A stretch of 64,000 nucleotides of DNA from Nostoc sp. MG11 (lineage in GTDB: Bacteria > Cyanobacteriota > Cyanobacteriia > Cyanobacteriales > Nostocaceae): contig NZ_JACXXN010000004.1 of NCBI RefSeq assembly GCF_014904695.1, positions 124,001 to 188,000 of the forward strand, in the 5' to 3' direction. The notes below the pieces were generated by a model. The model made no database searches. It had not been told where the DNA came from and saw nothing but the letters and a program-made list of their open reading frames with translations. The position numbers were made by a program, and so were the translations under genes. Below, piece by piece: positions 17,248-27,024 of this stretch. Every line of letters starts with the position of its first letter. Within the stretch, counting starts at the first letter, position 1.

Positions 17248-18945
17248 TTAAGGCGGTGCAGAGACAGGTTGAGGATTTGATGGCTTAGCTGACTGGGGAG
17301 TTGACCCATTCCAGATTTGATTTAACTGATCTATCGGCAACGACTGGAAAATGCTGAGATTCAGAGGCTCTTTACTGATGAATCTGGCGTAGGATGGCTG
17401 CAAATAAGAGCGGTATTCTGGGCGGTTAAGAAGATGGGTTTCTAAGAAAGCCACACTTAAGGCATTGACATAAGAATAAGCAGCAGTACGGTTAGGGCCT
17501 AGCAAGGCAGGTGGCACGGGTAACACATTATTCTCAGAAGTAGGTTCGTCAATAGCAGTAAAGTGAGTGGCGTTTTCAATCAAGACTAGGTACTTATTGG
17601 GGTTAGAAAGCCAGGTGAAGGGGCGAATCTGTTCAGGTACGGGTGGGGCAAAAATATCTTGACTAGCTGTCACCAGCATTACAGGAACTTTAATTTGGCT
17701 GACGCCGCTTTCACCTAAAACAGAACTGTTAATAGGATTGATGGCAATGACGACCTTAATGCGATCGTCTTTGAGTTGATAATTTAATGGGGGTAACTCA
17801 ATTGCTTGACACTGCAACACGAGCGACACATTTAAAGATGAGTTATTGGAATTACAGTCTTGGCGGAGTTGGTCAAAGTTAATCTTTGCTCCCGCCAAAC
17901 TCAAAACAGTATAACCACCAAACGAGTGACCGATCGCCCCGACTTGCTGTAAATTGAGTTTCCCTTGGAGGTTAGGATCAACCTTTTCTAGGCGCTGGAG
18001 TTCATTAAGTAGAAACTTGATGTCCAAAGGTCGATCAATAAATTCCTGGGCTTCTGGTGGGCCTGCCAAACCCGAAAAATATTGCTCAAAGCGTTCAGCA
18101 TTACTACCAGGATGTTCCAACACCGCCACAGCAAAACCATAGGATGCTAGATGTTTCGCCAGATAGACAAAGGTAGAGCGGTCTGAGGCGACGCCGTGAG
18201 AAATTACCATTAGGGGAAAGGCTGATGAGGATATATCTGGTGTGCTTTGTGGGGTTGCTACAGGTAAATACAAATCCACCGGCATCCGGCGATTGCGAGA
18301 AATGTCATTTAGCTCCAGACTTGTGATAGCCCAGCGGAATTTTCCAGGCGATCGCAAATCAAGCTGTTGCGAAAAGTCAACAGTTGAATTAGGTGCTTGA
18401 GCCATCGTTTGTTTTTGCAGAAAAGCCACAACTTGATCTCTTCTTTCAAGCAATTGCGACAAGTCATCAACTATTCTTAACCCCTCTGTAAAATTTACCC
18501 GCATAGTATTGCTAGGAAACCTACGCAGCAAATTCAGAACTGTTAAGCCATCTTTATCAGCAGCAGCCAAAATTAAAGCAGCACGTATGGCATAGAAGCC
18601 ATTTTTGCGAGACTCAGTGAGTAATAATTCTCCTAAACGCTTCATTAACTGCTCACCTACAGGTGAGTAGGTAACTTGAGACACTAAAGTAGGAGTAACA
18701 TTGAAACGCTGCTGGAGTAGATCCCGCAGTTGAGCTAGTTGTTCGGGAGTTGCACGACTGGCATAAAATGAAAGGTCTTCATCGATTTTGCCTTCTTTAG
18801 CAAAAGTTTCTAGCGAGTTAACTGGCAAAGAAAATTCCCCAAAGGGAGGGTAATAAAAGCTGATGCGATCGGCTCCCAGTCCAGGAGTTGCAGTACAAAC
18901 AGTAGATAACAGCCCTAAACTCAGGTATTTTAGAAATTTTTTCAT
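17248..18945 (-). CDS. Secreted alpha/beta hydrolase with N-terminal DUF1400 domain
   Basis: A 565-residue protein with a signal peptide (MKKFLKYLSLGLLSTVCTAT, cleavage near GLGA). The first half resembles the cyanobacterial DUF1400 region. From about residue 215 an alpha/beta hydrolase follows: PLMVISHGVASDRSTF is the oxyanion region, GAIGHSFGGYTVLSLAG carries the nucleophile serine (GHSFGG, near residue 340), VMLVTASQDIFAPP a candidate acidic residue, and ENATHFTAID the histidine. Relatives include PAF-acetylhydrolase and dienelactone-hydrolase-like lipases. The location is probably periplasmic or outer-membrane associated. The C-terminus is Pro/Ser-rich. Confidence 0.85.
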   Translation of the reverse strand: MKKFLKYLSLGLLSTVCTATPGLGADRISFYYPPFGEFSLPVNSLETFAKEGKIDEDLSFYASRATPEQLAQLRDLLQQRFNVTPTLVSQVTYSPVGEQLMKRLGELLLTESRKNGFYAIRAALILAAADKDGLTVLNLLRRFPSNTMRVNFTEGLRIVDDLSQLLERRDQVVAFLQKQTMAQAPNSTVDFSQQLDLRSPGKFRWAITSLELNDISRNRRMPVDLYLPVATPQSTPDISSSAFPLMVISHGVASDRSTFVYLAKHLASYGFAVAVLEHPGSNAERFEQYFSGLAGPPEAQEFIDRPLDIKFLLNELQRLEKVDPNLQGKLNLQQVGAIGHSFGGYTVLSLAGAKINFDQLRQDCNSNNSSLNVSLVLQCQAIELPPLNYQLKDDRIKVVIAINPINSSVLGESGVSQIKVPVMLVTASQDIFAPPVPEQIRPFTWLSNPNKYLVLIENATHFTAIDEPTSENNVLPVPPALLGPNRTAAYSYVNALSVAFLETHLLNRPEYRSYLQPSYARFISKEPLNLSIFQSLPIDQLNQIWNGSTPQSAKPSNPQPVSAPP

Positions 18946-19187
18946 TAGAACAACCCGCTGTTTAACCCTACCAAATCAGTTTAGGCGGGGAGAAAAGCAG
19001 AGCGGGAGCTATACCGCTTTCCTGTTTACTTAATTTACATATATCAAATTGGCTACAAGCATAACAAAGCAAGTATTTGCGTTTATAGCTTTGCACCTAT
19101 GCTATGACCTGCGTTGAAATAAATTTAAGTTAATAATGTGGATCAGTATAGATGGTATGGCAAAGCCTAGTAACATCCTGAAAAGTT

Positions 19188-19220
19188 AGATCCCCGACTT
19201 CTCAAAGAAGTCGGGGATCT
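19188..19220. repeat. 15-bp perfect hairpin repeat
   Basis: AGATCCCCGACTTCT (19188-19202) and its complement (19206-19220) are separated by 3 bases. This very stable stem is of a kind that recurs between genes in Nostoc-type genomes. It lies upstream of the hydrolase gene in a 569-bp gap that otherwise contains only the small frame at 19292. Confidence 0.75.
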
Positions 19221-19291
19221 GGACAGCGCAAATTTTTCAGCCAAACTATATCAGCAGCGCGATAATTAAAGTAGAGATCAAAATACCTTCT

Positions 19292-19504
19292 ATGTCGTCC
19301 CTCCCATCTTGTGCCTGTTGTGTCGTTGTCCTCAACCAACAACAGGAGCAAAATAACTTCCATCAAAACCAGTCCCAAGATGTCCCAGTCAACCACAGCA
19401 AGAGTGCGGTTAAAAATTGCACTGTGGTTGAGAATGGTCGAGTTGTCGTTAAACCATTACCAATACCGCTTAATGAGAACTCTGATACTCAAGAGCAGTT
19501 CTAA
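19292..19504 (+). CDS. Possible small protein of unknown function
   Basis: A 70-codon ATG frame whose second half reads like a real protein (SAVKNCTVVENGRVVVKPLP), with a Gln/Asn-rich middle. It stops 10 bp before the end of the convergent potassium-channel gene. No domain, no clear ribosome-binding site, and another 70-codon frame overlaps it. It may be a genuine small gene or a leftover fragment. Confidence 0.3.
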   Translation: MSSLPSCACCVVVLNQQQEQNNFHQNQSQDVPVNHSKSAVKNCTVVENGRVVVKPLPIPLNENSDTQEQF

Positions 19505-19514
19505 CCATAATCCA

Positions 19515-20429
19515 TTAATCTAAGGGCAAAATATCGTGGAAGTGGTTGTAATCGATGTAGCGATGCCCTTCGCTTGTGTAGTGAATAATATCGACAAACT
19601 GATAGTTCCACAAAATCTCATTAGCACTATAGTTATGCCGGGCGTGAACAACTTGTGCAACTGTTTCATCAATGCCACTTAGCGAGATCACAAGAGTAGT
19701 TTTCGTCTGAATTAGCGACTCAGCGCTCATCCCATACAGAGGACTATACTCATCAATTGGATGCATCGCTGACCAACTTAACATGAAGCTAGGGGTTTGA
19801 CTTCTCAAGAGTTTGAGATCGTGGAAGCGACGCATTAAGTGTCCTTCTACCGTTACTTCGTCACGCATCAGGTACACGCGCATCTGCGCCTCTAGAATCT
19901 GATTGCGGCGCTCATTAGCGGCGCGAAACATCAAAGTGGGCACTCCCTCGTGAGGTGTAATCACCGCTACACGGCTAAAGAGAACCCGTGCAGTTGGTCG
20001 GGAAAATCGGGCAAAAGCTAGTCCCGTCATCACAGCAATTCCCACCAAACCTGCCATTGCTTCAATCGTCACAATGGTATTGGCATAAGTTGTTTTAGGA
20101 TACATCGCACCGTAACCGATAGATGCCAGTGTTTGCACGCTGAAGAAAAAAGCATCTAAAAAATTGCCTGGTCGAGCGTTCTCAATACAATCGCCTCCTG
20201 CTAAATAAGCTAAGGCAAACAGGGCATTAATTCCCACATACAAAGCAGCTATTAGAGCCAGGAAGGCAGTCCAAGGAATTGTTAGCAGCAGATGGTATGG
20301 GTCACGCCAGTAGGAATACCATACACCCATACCCATAATTTCAAACTGTCCATCTTGGATTTTGATATGAATTCGTGGGATCAAACGCTGTCGTTGCTTC
20401 CGTGAAAGTCTCTTCAGTCGAAATTTCAT
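19515..20429 (-). CDS. Inward-rectifier-type potassium channel (KirBac-like)
   Basis: A 304-residue two-helix channel. An N-terminal slide-helix region (DPYHLLLTIPWTAFLAL) leads into TM1. The pore helix and filter read FFFSVQTLASIGYGAMYP (selectivity filter SIGYG, near residue 102). TM2 follows (ETIEAM region to GLAFARFSRP), then a cytoplasmic immunoglobulin-like C-terminal domain with the typical VRAANERRNQILEA-like segment (MFRAANERRNQILEAQ). It forms tetrameric K+ channels in the inner membrane. It starts only about 110 bp from the divergent MFS gene, so they may share a control region. Confidence 0.9.
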   Translation of the reverse strand: MKFRLKRLSRKQRQRLIPRIHIKIQDGQFEIMGMGVWYSYWRDPYHLLLTIPWTAFLALIAALYVGINALFALAYLAGGDCIENARPGNFLDAFFFSVQTLASIGYGAMYPKTTYANTIVTIEAMAGLVGIAVMTGLAFARFSRPTARVLFSRVAVITPHEGVPTLMFRAANERRNQILEAQMRVYLMRDEVTVEGHLMRRFHDLKLLRSQTPSFMLSWSAMHPIDEYSPLYGMSAESLIQTKTTLVISLSGIDETVAQVVHARHNYSANEILWNYQFVDIIHYTSEGHRYIDYNHFHDILPLD

Positions 20430-20539
20430 TGGGAGTAGCCAAAAGAACGGCGAGTGGTAGTATGACTATTGAAAAGTCGCTGTCTTTAGTTGCAGTGCGA
20501 GCGATCGCAAAGTTACAACCTGGTGGTTATATATCGCTG

Positions 20540-21721
20540 ATGAATCGAAATTTCTGGATTACTGCTTTAATTGCCTTTATTAATTCCCTTAGTTTTACAG
20601 TTTTAATTCCCATTATCTATCTTTATGGCAAACAATTCGGGCTTAGCGATTTCCAGACCAGTTTGCTATTTTCGATTTACTCTATAGCTCAGTTTTTCGC
20701 AACTCCCGTCATCGGTAAACTGTCAGATCGCTTTGGACGCAAGCCTTTATTGATCATCAGTTTAGCTGGGACTGTGATCGCTAACTTAATAGCTGGAACA
20801 GCAACAACAGCAGTTGTTCTTTTTCTAGCTCGACTCTTAGATGGCATCACTGGAGGCAACACTTCTGTTGCTCAAGCGGTTATTTCAGACATTACCACTC
20901 CAGAAAATCGCGCTCGCGGTTTTGGGATTTATGGGGCAGCATTAGGGTTAGGCTTTGTATTAGGGCCAGTTACAAGTTTATTAGCACAGCAAATTTCTTT
21001 AGGTGCTGCATTTTTGGTTTCAGGTGCGATCGCATTTGTAGCGCTTTTAATTACAGCCTTTTATTTACCGGAAACTCTACAAAATAAGGCTGAAAAAGCG
21101 CACAACATTTTTGATTTAGGTTTAGGAAATTTAATCAAAGGTTTGGCTATACCTAAAGTTGGTATTCTGCTAATAATCAACTTTTTTATTGGCACAACTT
21201 TTACTATCTTTACTTATGCTTTTCAACCTTACTTTCTTAACGTATTGGGTCAAAATAGCCAGTCTTTAACACTGATGTTTCTTACATTTGGCGTCCTAGG
21301 TGTAATCATGCAGACTTGGGGTGTCTCACTTCTCAATCGGAGATTTAACCTAGTTAGTATATTATTTTTAGGCTTATTTATCCGCAGTCTATCATTTGTT
21401 CTCATGCCAGTTTGGCCAAACATTGTTTATTTTGTGGGAGTTACTATAGTTTTTTCACTGTTCAATTCTTTAGTTCAACCCATGATCAACACACTAATTT
21501 CTCTCAACGCTAAACTGCAAGATCAAGGAACTGCAATGGGGTTAAACGCATCTTATTTAAGCATTGCCAATGGCGTTGGGCCTGTGATTGCCGGAATGCT
21601 GATTCATCAATCGAATCCCAAGACCTATAGCTATCCGTTATATTTAGCTGGAATATTAACTTTTGTAGTATTATTTTTGGCAATAGCTACTCGCAAACGA
21701 TACGCGAATCAAGTTAAATGA
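20540..21721 (+). CDS. MFS transporter, Tet/DHA1-like drug-efflux type
   Basis: A membrane protein of about 393 residues with some 12 hydrophobic segments. Motif A is GKLSDRFGRKPLL between TM2 and TM3, and GAALGLGFVLGPV in TM5 is motif C of proton-coupled antiporters. This points to drug or metabolite export. The frame is open from 20375. The ATG at 20540 is chosen because TM1 starts a few residues later and because a start at 20375 would overlap the divergent channel gene; the ATG at 20462 is a fair alternative. A hairpin follows the stop. Confidence 0.85.
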   Translation: MNRNFWITALIAFINSLSFTVLIPIIYLYGKQFGLSDFQTSLLFSIYSIAQFFATPVIGKLSDRFGRKPLLIISLAGTVIANLIAGTATTAVVLFLARLLDGITGGNTSVAQAVISDITTPENRARGFGIYGAALGLGFVLGPVTSLLAQQISLGAAFLVSGAIAFVALLITAFYLPETLQNKAEKAHNIFDLGLGNLIKGLAIPKVGILLIINFFIGTTFTIFTYAFQPYFLNVLGQNSQSLTLMFLTFGVLGVIMQTWGVSLLNRRFNLVSILFLGLFIRSLSFVLMPVWPNIVYFVGVTIVFSLFNSLVQPMINTLISLNAKLQDQGTAMGLNASYLSIANGVGPVIAGMLIHQSNPKTYSYPLYLAGILTFVVLFLAIATRKRYANQVK

Positions 21722-21742
21722 ATGAAATTCATCGCAAAAATA

Positions 21743-21765
21743 TAGGGTGAGCATTGCCCACCCTA
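21743..21765 (+). terminator. Hairpin after the MFS gene
   Basis: TAGGGTG (21743-21749) and CACCCTA (21759-21765) form a short stem 21 bp after the MFS stop, in the gap before the convergent DUF2382 gene. The T-tract is weak. Confidence 0.5.
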
Positions 21766-21788
21766 GTGCTAATTAATTTGCTAGAAGC

Positions 21789-22679
21789 TTATTTTTCAGG
21801 CTTTGGTTGTTGACCTTTAGAACAGCGGTCAAACCACTCTTGATATTTTTTCTGGCGTGACTCATCTTCAACAACAATGGTCACTCGTACCTGCTTGCAT
21901 CCATGATTTCGCTCTAGGGCGATCGCATTTAACAATAAACTAGCAATTTTAGGCGAACTAAATTCGCCACTCACTGTTAAACCACTATCAAAATTTGCAA
22001 TTTCAAGTCTTTCCGCTTCAGTCAATTCAACGCTAACAATCTCCTGTTCTCCTAAATCAATTTCTGCGAGTTGCTTGTGCTCTGGGCTGACTTGTTCCAC
22101 AATCAGCTTCTCTCGCCGAATTGGAACTTGGATCATCCGGGTTTCGATTTGTTTGCGAACAATAACCTCTCCAACTTTCCGCTTACCAGTTTCAACGAAT
22201 AATCGTTCCTCTAGTAGACGAATAATCTTTTCTTCTCCGACCTCTTCTAAGTCCACTGACTCAACCTTGTTAGTCGTAGTTTGACTATGTACTATTGACT
22301 CAGTTGAGTTTTCTGATAGTTTTTGGTCGCCTGGTGTTTCTGTTCCTAAATATTCAGGCATGCGCTCTATTTCTAATTGATCTAGATCTATGAAAACAGA
22401 TTTAGTCGGCTTATCAATTTTTTTTATTTTCTGACTCTGCAATCGAAATAAAGAATACTGGTCTCCAAACAGATAATCGTGTTCTAAATTTTGTTGATTC
22501 ACCTGCTTAGATATAATCAAATTTAGTTGATGATCAGCATCCACAACTAAATCTTGAACCTCCCCTACTCGCTGACCTTGCCTATCGAATACAGTAAAAT
22601 TCTTTACCTTTTTTTTTAGGTCGGCTAGTAAGTTGTTAACGCGAGATTTTAATTTTGCCTGTTCAACGTTTTGTACCAT
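21789..22679 (-). CDS. DUF2382 protein with PRC-barrel-like N-terminus
   Basis: A 296-residue hydrophilic protein. The N-terminal part (FTVFDRQGQRVGEVQDLVVD) has the look of a PRC-barrel. The middle carries the DUF2382 (YsnF/AvaK) block: LLEERLFVETGKRKVGEVIV followed by IPIRREKLIVEQV-like sequence (residues about 150-200). An extra C-terminal domain of about 90 residues contains ERLEIANFDSGLTVSGEFSS. It is the most divergent of three neighbouring DUF2382 genes on the same strand. The family is associated with stress and, through AvaK of Anabaena variabilis, with akinetes. The molecular function is unknown. Confidence 0.8.
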   Translation of the reverse strand: MVQNVEQAKLKSRVNNLLADLKKKVKNFTVFDRQGQRVGEVQDLVVDADHQLNLIISKQVNQQNLEHDYLFGDQYSLFRLQSQKIKKIDKPTKSVFIDLDQLEIERMPEYLGTETPGDQKLSENSTESIVHSQTTTNKVESVDLEEVGEEKIIRLLEERLFVETGKRKVGEVIVRKQIETRMIQVPIRREKLIVEQVSPEHKQLAEIDLGEQEIVSVELTEAERLEIANFDSGLTVSGEFSSPKIASLLLNAIALERNHGCKQVRVTIVVEDESRQKKYQEWFDRCSKGQQPKPEK

Positions 22680-22838
22680 CGCTATTTATTTATATACAAA
22701 TATGAACTGATTTTTACTCAGCTACATCAAATTTTTTTACCATATTTCAGTTATTAGAAGTACAGGTAAAGCTAATCAGACAGCCCCACCTGCACTATAT
22801 TACATCAGTCATTAGCTAATAACTAATGTCTATGTCGT

Positions 22839-23738
22839 TTAACGTTCTTCAATTGGAAGACCAGAAGCATCCACATCTAACTCTTCACGACGCACAGTTT
22901 CTTGAGTTTCAACTGTGTCTTGATCTACGACTTTTCTAACTCTAACTTCTTCACGCACAAATGCTTCTTTGCGAATCTCAGGAGTTTCTTCGTGAATTTC
23001 CATACGAGCAACTTCGCCTTCACGGAAGTTAGCTTCGCGAGAGGAAACAGCAGTTCCGGCGTCTGTTGGAGTTACACGTTCAATTACAACTCTCTCTCTT
23101 TCCACCGGTACTGCAACTCGTGCAGTCTCAGTTTCAACGTGCTTACCAATCGCTACTTCTCCAGTTTTTTGGCGTCTCTTATTTGCAACTAACCTTTCTT
23201 CATACAATTTTAGGGTTTGATGATCTCCCTCATTCAACCCGTATAAAGAAGGTTCATGTTCGTAAGTGTAGTTATCGCGGTTGTAAGTTGGTGTGGGGGT
23301 CGTCGCCGACTGATAGTTTGTACCTAAAGGTGCTGATGCTTCCAAAGGAGTTGATGCTTCTACAGGTCGAGTATAGTCTCCCGAACCGCGATATACACCA
23401 CGTACCCGTTCTTCATAGTCATAATCAAGAGTTTGGCGTTCATCAAACTCAGGTAAAGCTTCTGCTTGCTCTCTAGTCATACCAACGGCGTAGGCACGAT
23501 CAACATTGTAGTCAATACGAGTACGACCAATTGGGAGCAATACTTTCTTGCCAAAAATCCAGAAACCTAAGTCAACTACTAGATAGCGAAAATGACCTTC
23601 TTCATCTACCAGAACATCACTTACAGAGCCAATTTTTTCATCAGTTCCTTCTGTGTAAACACCAAGACCCTTGATTTCCCGACCTTCAAAAGTATCTCGA
23701 TAATTAGGCTCAAAATCTTCTAATTTGTAAAGAACCAT
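22839..23738 (-). CDS. AvaK-like PRC-barrel/DUF2382 protein
   Basis: About 299 residues. A PRC-barrel (EGTDEKIGSVSDVLVDEEGH, then VLLPIGRTRIDY) occupies the first 85 residues. After a Pro/Thr-rich linker, DUF2382 follows: LKLYEERLVANKRRQKTGEV, a VPVERERVVIERV block, and a terminal segment with IRKEAFVREEVRVRKVV. The ATG at 23738 is preferred over the ATG at 23786 because MVLYKLEDFEPNYRDTF lines up with the start of its paralogue (MPLHKLEHFDPNYRETF) and because GAGGG precedes it. A role in stress or resting-cell biology is inferred from the AvaK relationship only. Confidence 0.87.
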   Translation of the reverse strand: MVLYKLEDFEPNYRDTFEGREIKGLGVYTEGTDEKIGSVSDVLVDEEGHFRYLVVDLGFWIFGKKVLLPIGRTRIDYNVDRAYAVGMTREQAEALPEFDERQTLDYDYEERVRGVYRGSGDYTRPVEASTPLEASAPLGTNYQSATTPTPTYNRDNYTYEHEPSLYGLNEGDHQTLKLYEERLVANKRRQKTGEVAIGKHVETETARVAVPVERERVVIERVTPTDAGTAVSSREANFREGEVARMEIHEETPEIRKEAFVREEVRVRKVVDQDTVETQETVRREELDVDASGLPIEER

Positions 23739-24026
23739 TATATTAGCCCTCAAGTTTTCTGTATCGTATAGTTCTAAATTAGGCATTTCTTTACTTTTCT
23801 ACCTCCTTCCAGCGAATGAATTGTCTCAAGAACGTAGCATCAAAAGTTATAGGTATTTTTTGTGCAGATAAATAAATTAAATATTTCAGTATGAAACTTT
23901 GAAAACGTAATTAATATTTAGTGCATTATTGCTGGCAAAATTAAAAGTGCAGGTAGAGATAAAAATTTACTCTGCCTGCATAATTTTTTATAAGGAATGT
24001 GCCTAACAAATCTATGAACTAGCTAC

Positions 24027-24869
24027 TTACATTGCTTGATGTGTAGTCCCAGCATTTTCATTCCCACGTAACTCACCCGCTGTATTCACATCTAACTCTT
24101 CTCGACGAATTGTATCTTGTGCTTCTACAGTATCTCGCTCTACAACTTTTTTGACTCGAATCTCTTCGCGCACAAATGCTTCTTTGTGAATGCTAGGCAT
24201 TTCTTCGTATACTTCTATGCGTGCGACTTCTCCTTCTTGGAACTTAAGTTCACTGGGATCTACTACCGTCCCCCCTGGTGTTGGTAAAACTCGTTCAATC
24301 AAAACACGTTCTTTTTGGACAGGTACTGCAACGCGTGCAGTTTCCGTTTCGATGTGCTTACTAACTGCTACTTCTCCGGTTTTTACACGGTGCTTATTGG
24401 CAATTAATCGTTCTTCATAAAGTCTGAAAGTTTGATTATATTGCTCATTCCAATCGTATAAAGCTGGTTCTTGCTGGTAATTATATGTCTCGCGATCATA
24501 AATCACATTGCTAGTTGAGGAGCGAAATATACTACGTACTTTTTCTTCATATTCTTCATCAACGATCACATCTTCTCTGTACTCAGGTAAATTTTCTATT
24601 TGCTGTTTACTTAGTCCATTCACAGAAACACGTCTTTCAGGATAATTGATGCGAGAAAGTCCAATAGGTAGTAGTATTTTCTTACTAACGAAGTCTAAGC
24701 TGGTATCAAGAACTAAATACCGAAAACGACCGTCTTGATCAACTAAAACATCGGCAACTGAGCCTATTCTTTCTCCGCCATGAGTATAAACATCTAACGC
24801 TTTAACATCATCACCGCCAAAAGTTTCTCGATAGTTTGGGTCAAAATGTTCAAGTTTGTGAAGAGGCAT
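24027..24869 (-). CDS. AvaK-like PRC-barrel/DUF2382 protein
   Basis: A 280-residue paralogue of the gene at 22839. The PRC-barrel reads HGGERIGSVADVLVDQDGRF, and DUF2382 reads FRLYEERLIANKHRVKTGEV followed by VPVQKERVLIERV and IHKEAFVREEIRVKKVV. The two proteins share most of their length and probably arose by tandem duplication; the linker is shorter here. It is the first gene of the minus-strand run, with a 288-bp gap before the next. The transketolase gene lies upstream on the same strand. Confidence 0.87.
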   Translation of the reverse strand: MPLHKLEHFDPNYRETFGGDDVKALDVYTHGGERIGSVADVLVDQDGRFRYLVLDTSLDFVSKKILLPIGLSRINYPERRVSVNGLSKQQIENLPEYREDVIVDEEYEEKVRSIFRSSTSNVIYDRETYNYQQEPALYDWNEQYNQTFRLYEERLIANKHRVKTGEVAVSKHIETETARVAVPVQKERVLIERVLPTPGGTVVDPSELKFQEGEVARIEVYEEMPSIHKEAFVREEIRVKKVVERDTVEAQDTIRREELDVNTAGELRGNENAGTTHQAM

Positions 24870-24977
24870 ATGCTGTTCCCAGATTATTTAAAATATCTAT
24901 CTCCAAGCGTAAAAAATCTGATGCTAGTTTTCCTCATACTGGCGACTTAATTCAAGTGAGATATTTTATGCTTGGTG

Positions 24978-24993
24978 GCTAGTAGTCTGCCAA
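24978..24993. repeat. Left arm of a 16-bp inverted repeat flanking the transketolase gene
   Basis: GCTAGTAGTCTGCCAA is the exact reverse complement of 27309-27324. Looser similarity extends inward (purine-rich GGGTAAGGGGGA here against a similar tract on the other side). The transketolase gene lies between the arms. Confidence 0.65.
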
Positions 24994-25113
24994 GGAAAAT
25001 TGGCTGGGTAAGGGGGAAAAGAATAAACTTTTCACAACCTACACTGTCTTTTTTGGGTTGGTGAACTACTAGTACTTTATAAGTGAAATCCAAAGAAGTC
25101 TTAAGTTTATCCA

Positions 25114-27024
25114 TCATCGCTCGGCATACAACTTAGCTGATGCCCCTATTGGCTTTCTAACTTGCGATTTCACCGCGTCAACAATAGCATCGGCGTCAAT
25201 TTTGGCGGCATGAAGCAGTTGTTCTGGTGTGCCGGAACCTGGCATATCACGCACTGCTAGCTTAATTAGTCGTAGTTGGGGGCCGTTGTAAGTGGGAGTA
25301 TTACCAGTACCAGCAAAAGCATCAAGTACAGCAGCACCTAATCCGCCTTCACTCCAGTGATCTTCAACGACTACTAAATTACCATTTGTATCGTGTGCAG
25401 CTTGATGAAGTGTCTGCACATCAATGGGTTTGACAGAATAAGCATCAATAACGCGCACCGTGATGTCTTCATTTTTTAAGCGATCGCAAGCCTTGAGCGC
25501 TTCATGTAAAGTAATACCAGCAGCAATCACAGTGGCTTGATCTTTTGGAGAACTATAGACTACTTTGCTGCCACCAATAGGAAACTCTTCAGCAGCACCA
25601 TAGATAACTGGTGTACTTTCCCGTGTGGTGCGGAGGTAAACAACTCCATCGCGATCGCTCATTTGAGCTACTAGTTTAGCAGTCTGATTGGCATCACTCG
25701 GATATAATACAGTACTACTCCACACCGCTTGGAAGGCAGCTAAATCCTCCAATGCCATTTGGGAAGGGCCATCTTCACCAATCGACACCCCAGCATGAGA
25801 ACCCACTAATTTAATGTTGGCGCGTGAGATTGCAGCCATCCGTACAAAGTCGTAGGCTCTACTTAAGAAGGCGGCGAAGGTAGAAGCAAAGGGTTTGTAT
25901 TGTCGCACTTGCAAACCCACCGCAGCTGCTACTAGTTGCTGTTCAGCAATGTACATCTCAAAGTAGCGCTCAGGAAAGGCTTCGGCAAAATCTTCAGCGT
26001 AAGTGGAATTACTCACCTCGGCATCAAGGGCAATCACATCAGGTTGAGCTGTTCCCAGAGCTTTGAGAACATCACCATAAGCGCGACGTGTTGGGATCTT
26101 TGCGCCTTTCTCATAAGTAGGAAGTTGCAAAGGTTGAGGATTAGCAATTGTAGCGGGTTGAACTTGTTCAGGCTTATCTACCTGAATTGTAATATGGCGT
26201 TCACCACCTAGCTCGGCGATCGCCTTTTTTTCCTGTTCTGGTTTCAGTGCTTTGCCATGCCAACCACTTAAATCTTCTAAAGCAACCACACCTTTGCCTT
26301 TTTTCGTCCGTGCAATAATTACCGTGGGGCGATCGTTAATGCTCAAAGCAGCGCTAAATGCTTGATCAATCTCCATCAAGTTGTTACCATCAATCTCAAT
26401 CGCTTGCCAGCCAAAGGCTCTGGCACGAGTAGCGTAAGCTTGTGTGTTCCAACCCAGTTCAGTTTGACCACGTTGCCCTAGTCGATTGACATCGATAATG
26501 GCAATTAGATTGTCTAGAGTGTAGTGTCCAGCATGATCAAAAGCCTCCCATACTGACCCTTCAGCTGTTTCACTATCACCAAGTAGCACCCAGACATGGT
26601 ATGGCAATTGATCTAAATATTTACCTGCTAGAGCCACTCCTACACCAATCGGTAATCCTTGCCCCAAAGAGCCAGTCGCCACATCAACCCAGGGTAAAAC
26701 TGGTGTAGGATGACCTTCCAAGCGACTCCCCAATTTTCGCAGCGACAGCAACTCTTCATCGCTGATTACTCCCGCAGCTTTATACATGGCATAGAGTAGC
26801 GGTGCAGCGTGTCCTTTTGAGAGGATGAAGCGATCGTTATTGGGGTAATGTGGATTATCAAAGTCATAGCGGAGATATTTAGATATTAAAACCGCTATTA
26901 AATCGGCAGCAGACATCGACGAAGTAGGATGACCCGAACCGGCAATAGTTGTGGCGCGAATACTATCTACACGCAACTGTTGTGCCAGCTCATGCCATTG
27001 GTGCAGTTGCTCCTGTGTGGTCAT
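25114..27024 (-). CDS. tkt: Transketolase (short, animal-type)
   Basis: A 636-residue thiamine-diphosphate enzyme that transfers two-carbon units in the pentose phosphate/Calvin cycles. DRFILSKGHAAPLLYAMYKA, GSLGQGLPIG and GDSETAEGSVWEAFDHAG are the cofactor-binding segments, the last with Ser where many enzymes have GDG. A pyrimidine-binding domain starts near residue 310 (PTRRAYGDVLKALG), and the C-terminal domain follows. Length and motifs resemble the shorter animal/actinobacterial-type transketolase rather than the about 670-residue plant/E. coli type, so this is probably a second, specialised copy. It is flanked by a 16-bp inverted repeat and lies just upstream of the AvaK-like genes. 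Confidence 0.92.
   Translation of the reverse strand: MTTQEQLHQWHELAQQLRVDSIRATTIAGSGHPTSSMSAADLIAVLISKYLRYDFDNPHYPNNDRFILSKGHAAPLLYAMYKAAGVISDEELLSLRKLGSRLEGHPTPVLPWVDVATGSLGQGLPIGVGVALAGKYLDQLPYHVWVLLGDSETAEGSVWEAFDHAGHYTLDNLIAIIDVNRLGQRGQTELGWNTQAYATRARAFGWQAIEIDGNNLMEIDQAFSAALSINDRPTVIIARTKKGKGVVALEDLSGWHGKALKPEQEKKAIAELGGERHITIQVDKPEQVQPATIANPQPLQLPTYEKGAKIPTRRAYGDVLKALGTAQPDVIALDAEVSNSTYAEDFAEAFPERYFEMYIAEQQLVAAAVGLQVRQYKPFASTFAAFLSRAYDFVRMAAISRANIKLVGSHAGVSIGEDGPSQMALEDLAAFQAVWSSTVLYPSDANQTAKLVAQMSDRDGVVYLRTTRESTPVIYGAAEEFPIGGSKVVYSSPKDQATVIAAGITLHEALKACDRLKNEDITVRVIDAYSVKPIDVQTLHQAAHDTNGNLVVVEDHWSEGGLGAAVLDAFAGTGNTPTYNGPQLRLIKLAVRDMPGSGTPEQLLHAAKIDADAIVDAVKSQVRKPIGASAKLYAER

Noticed and set aside
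22902-23476. Plus-strand frames of 96 and 136 codons opposite the AvaK-like gene
   Set aside because: They are antisense shadows of a well-supported conserved gene.
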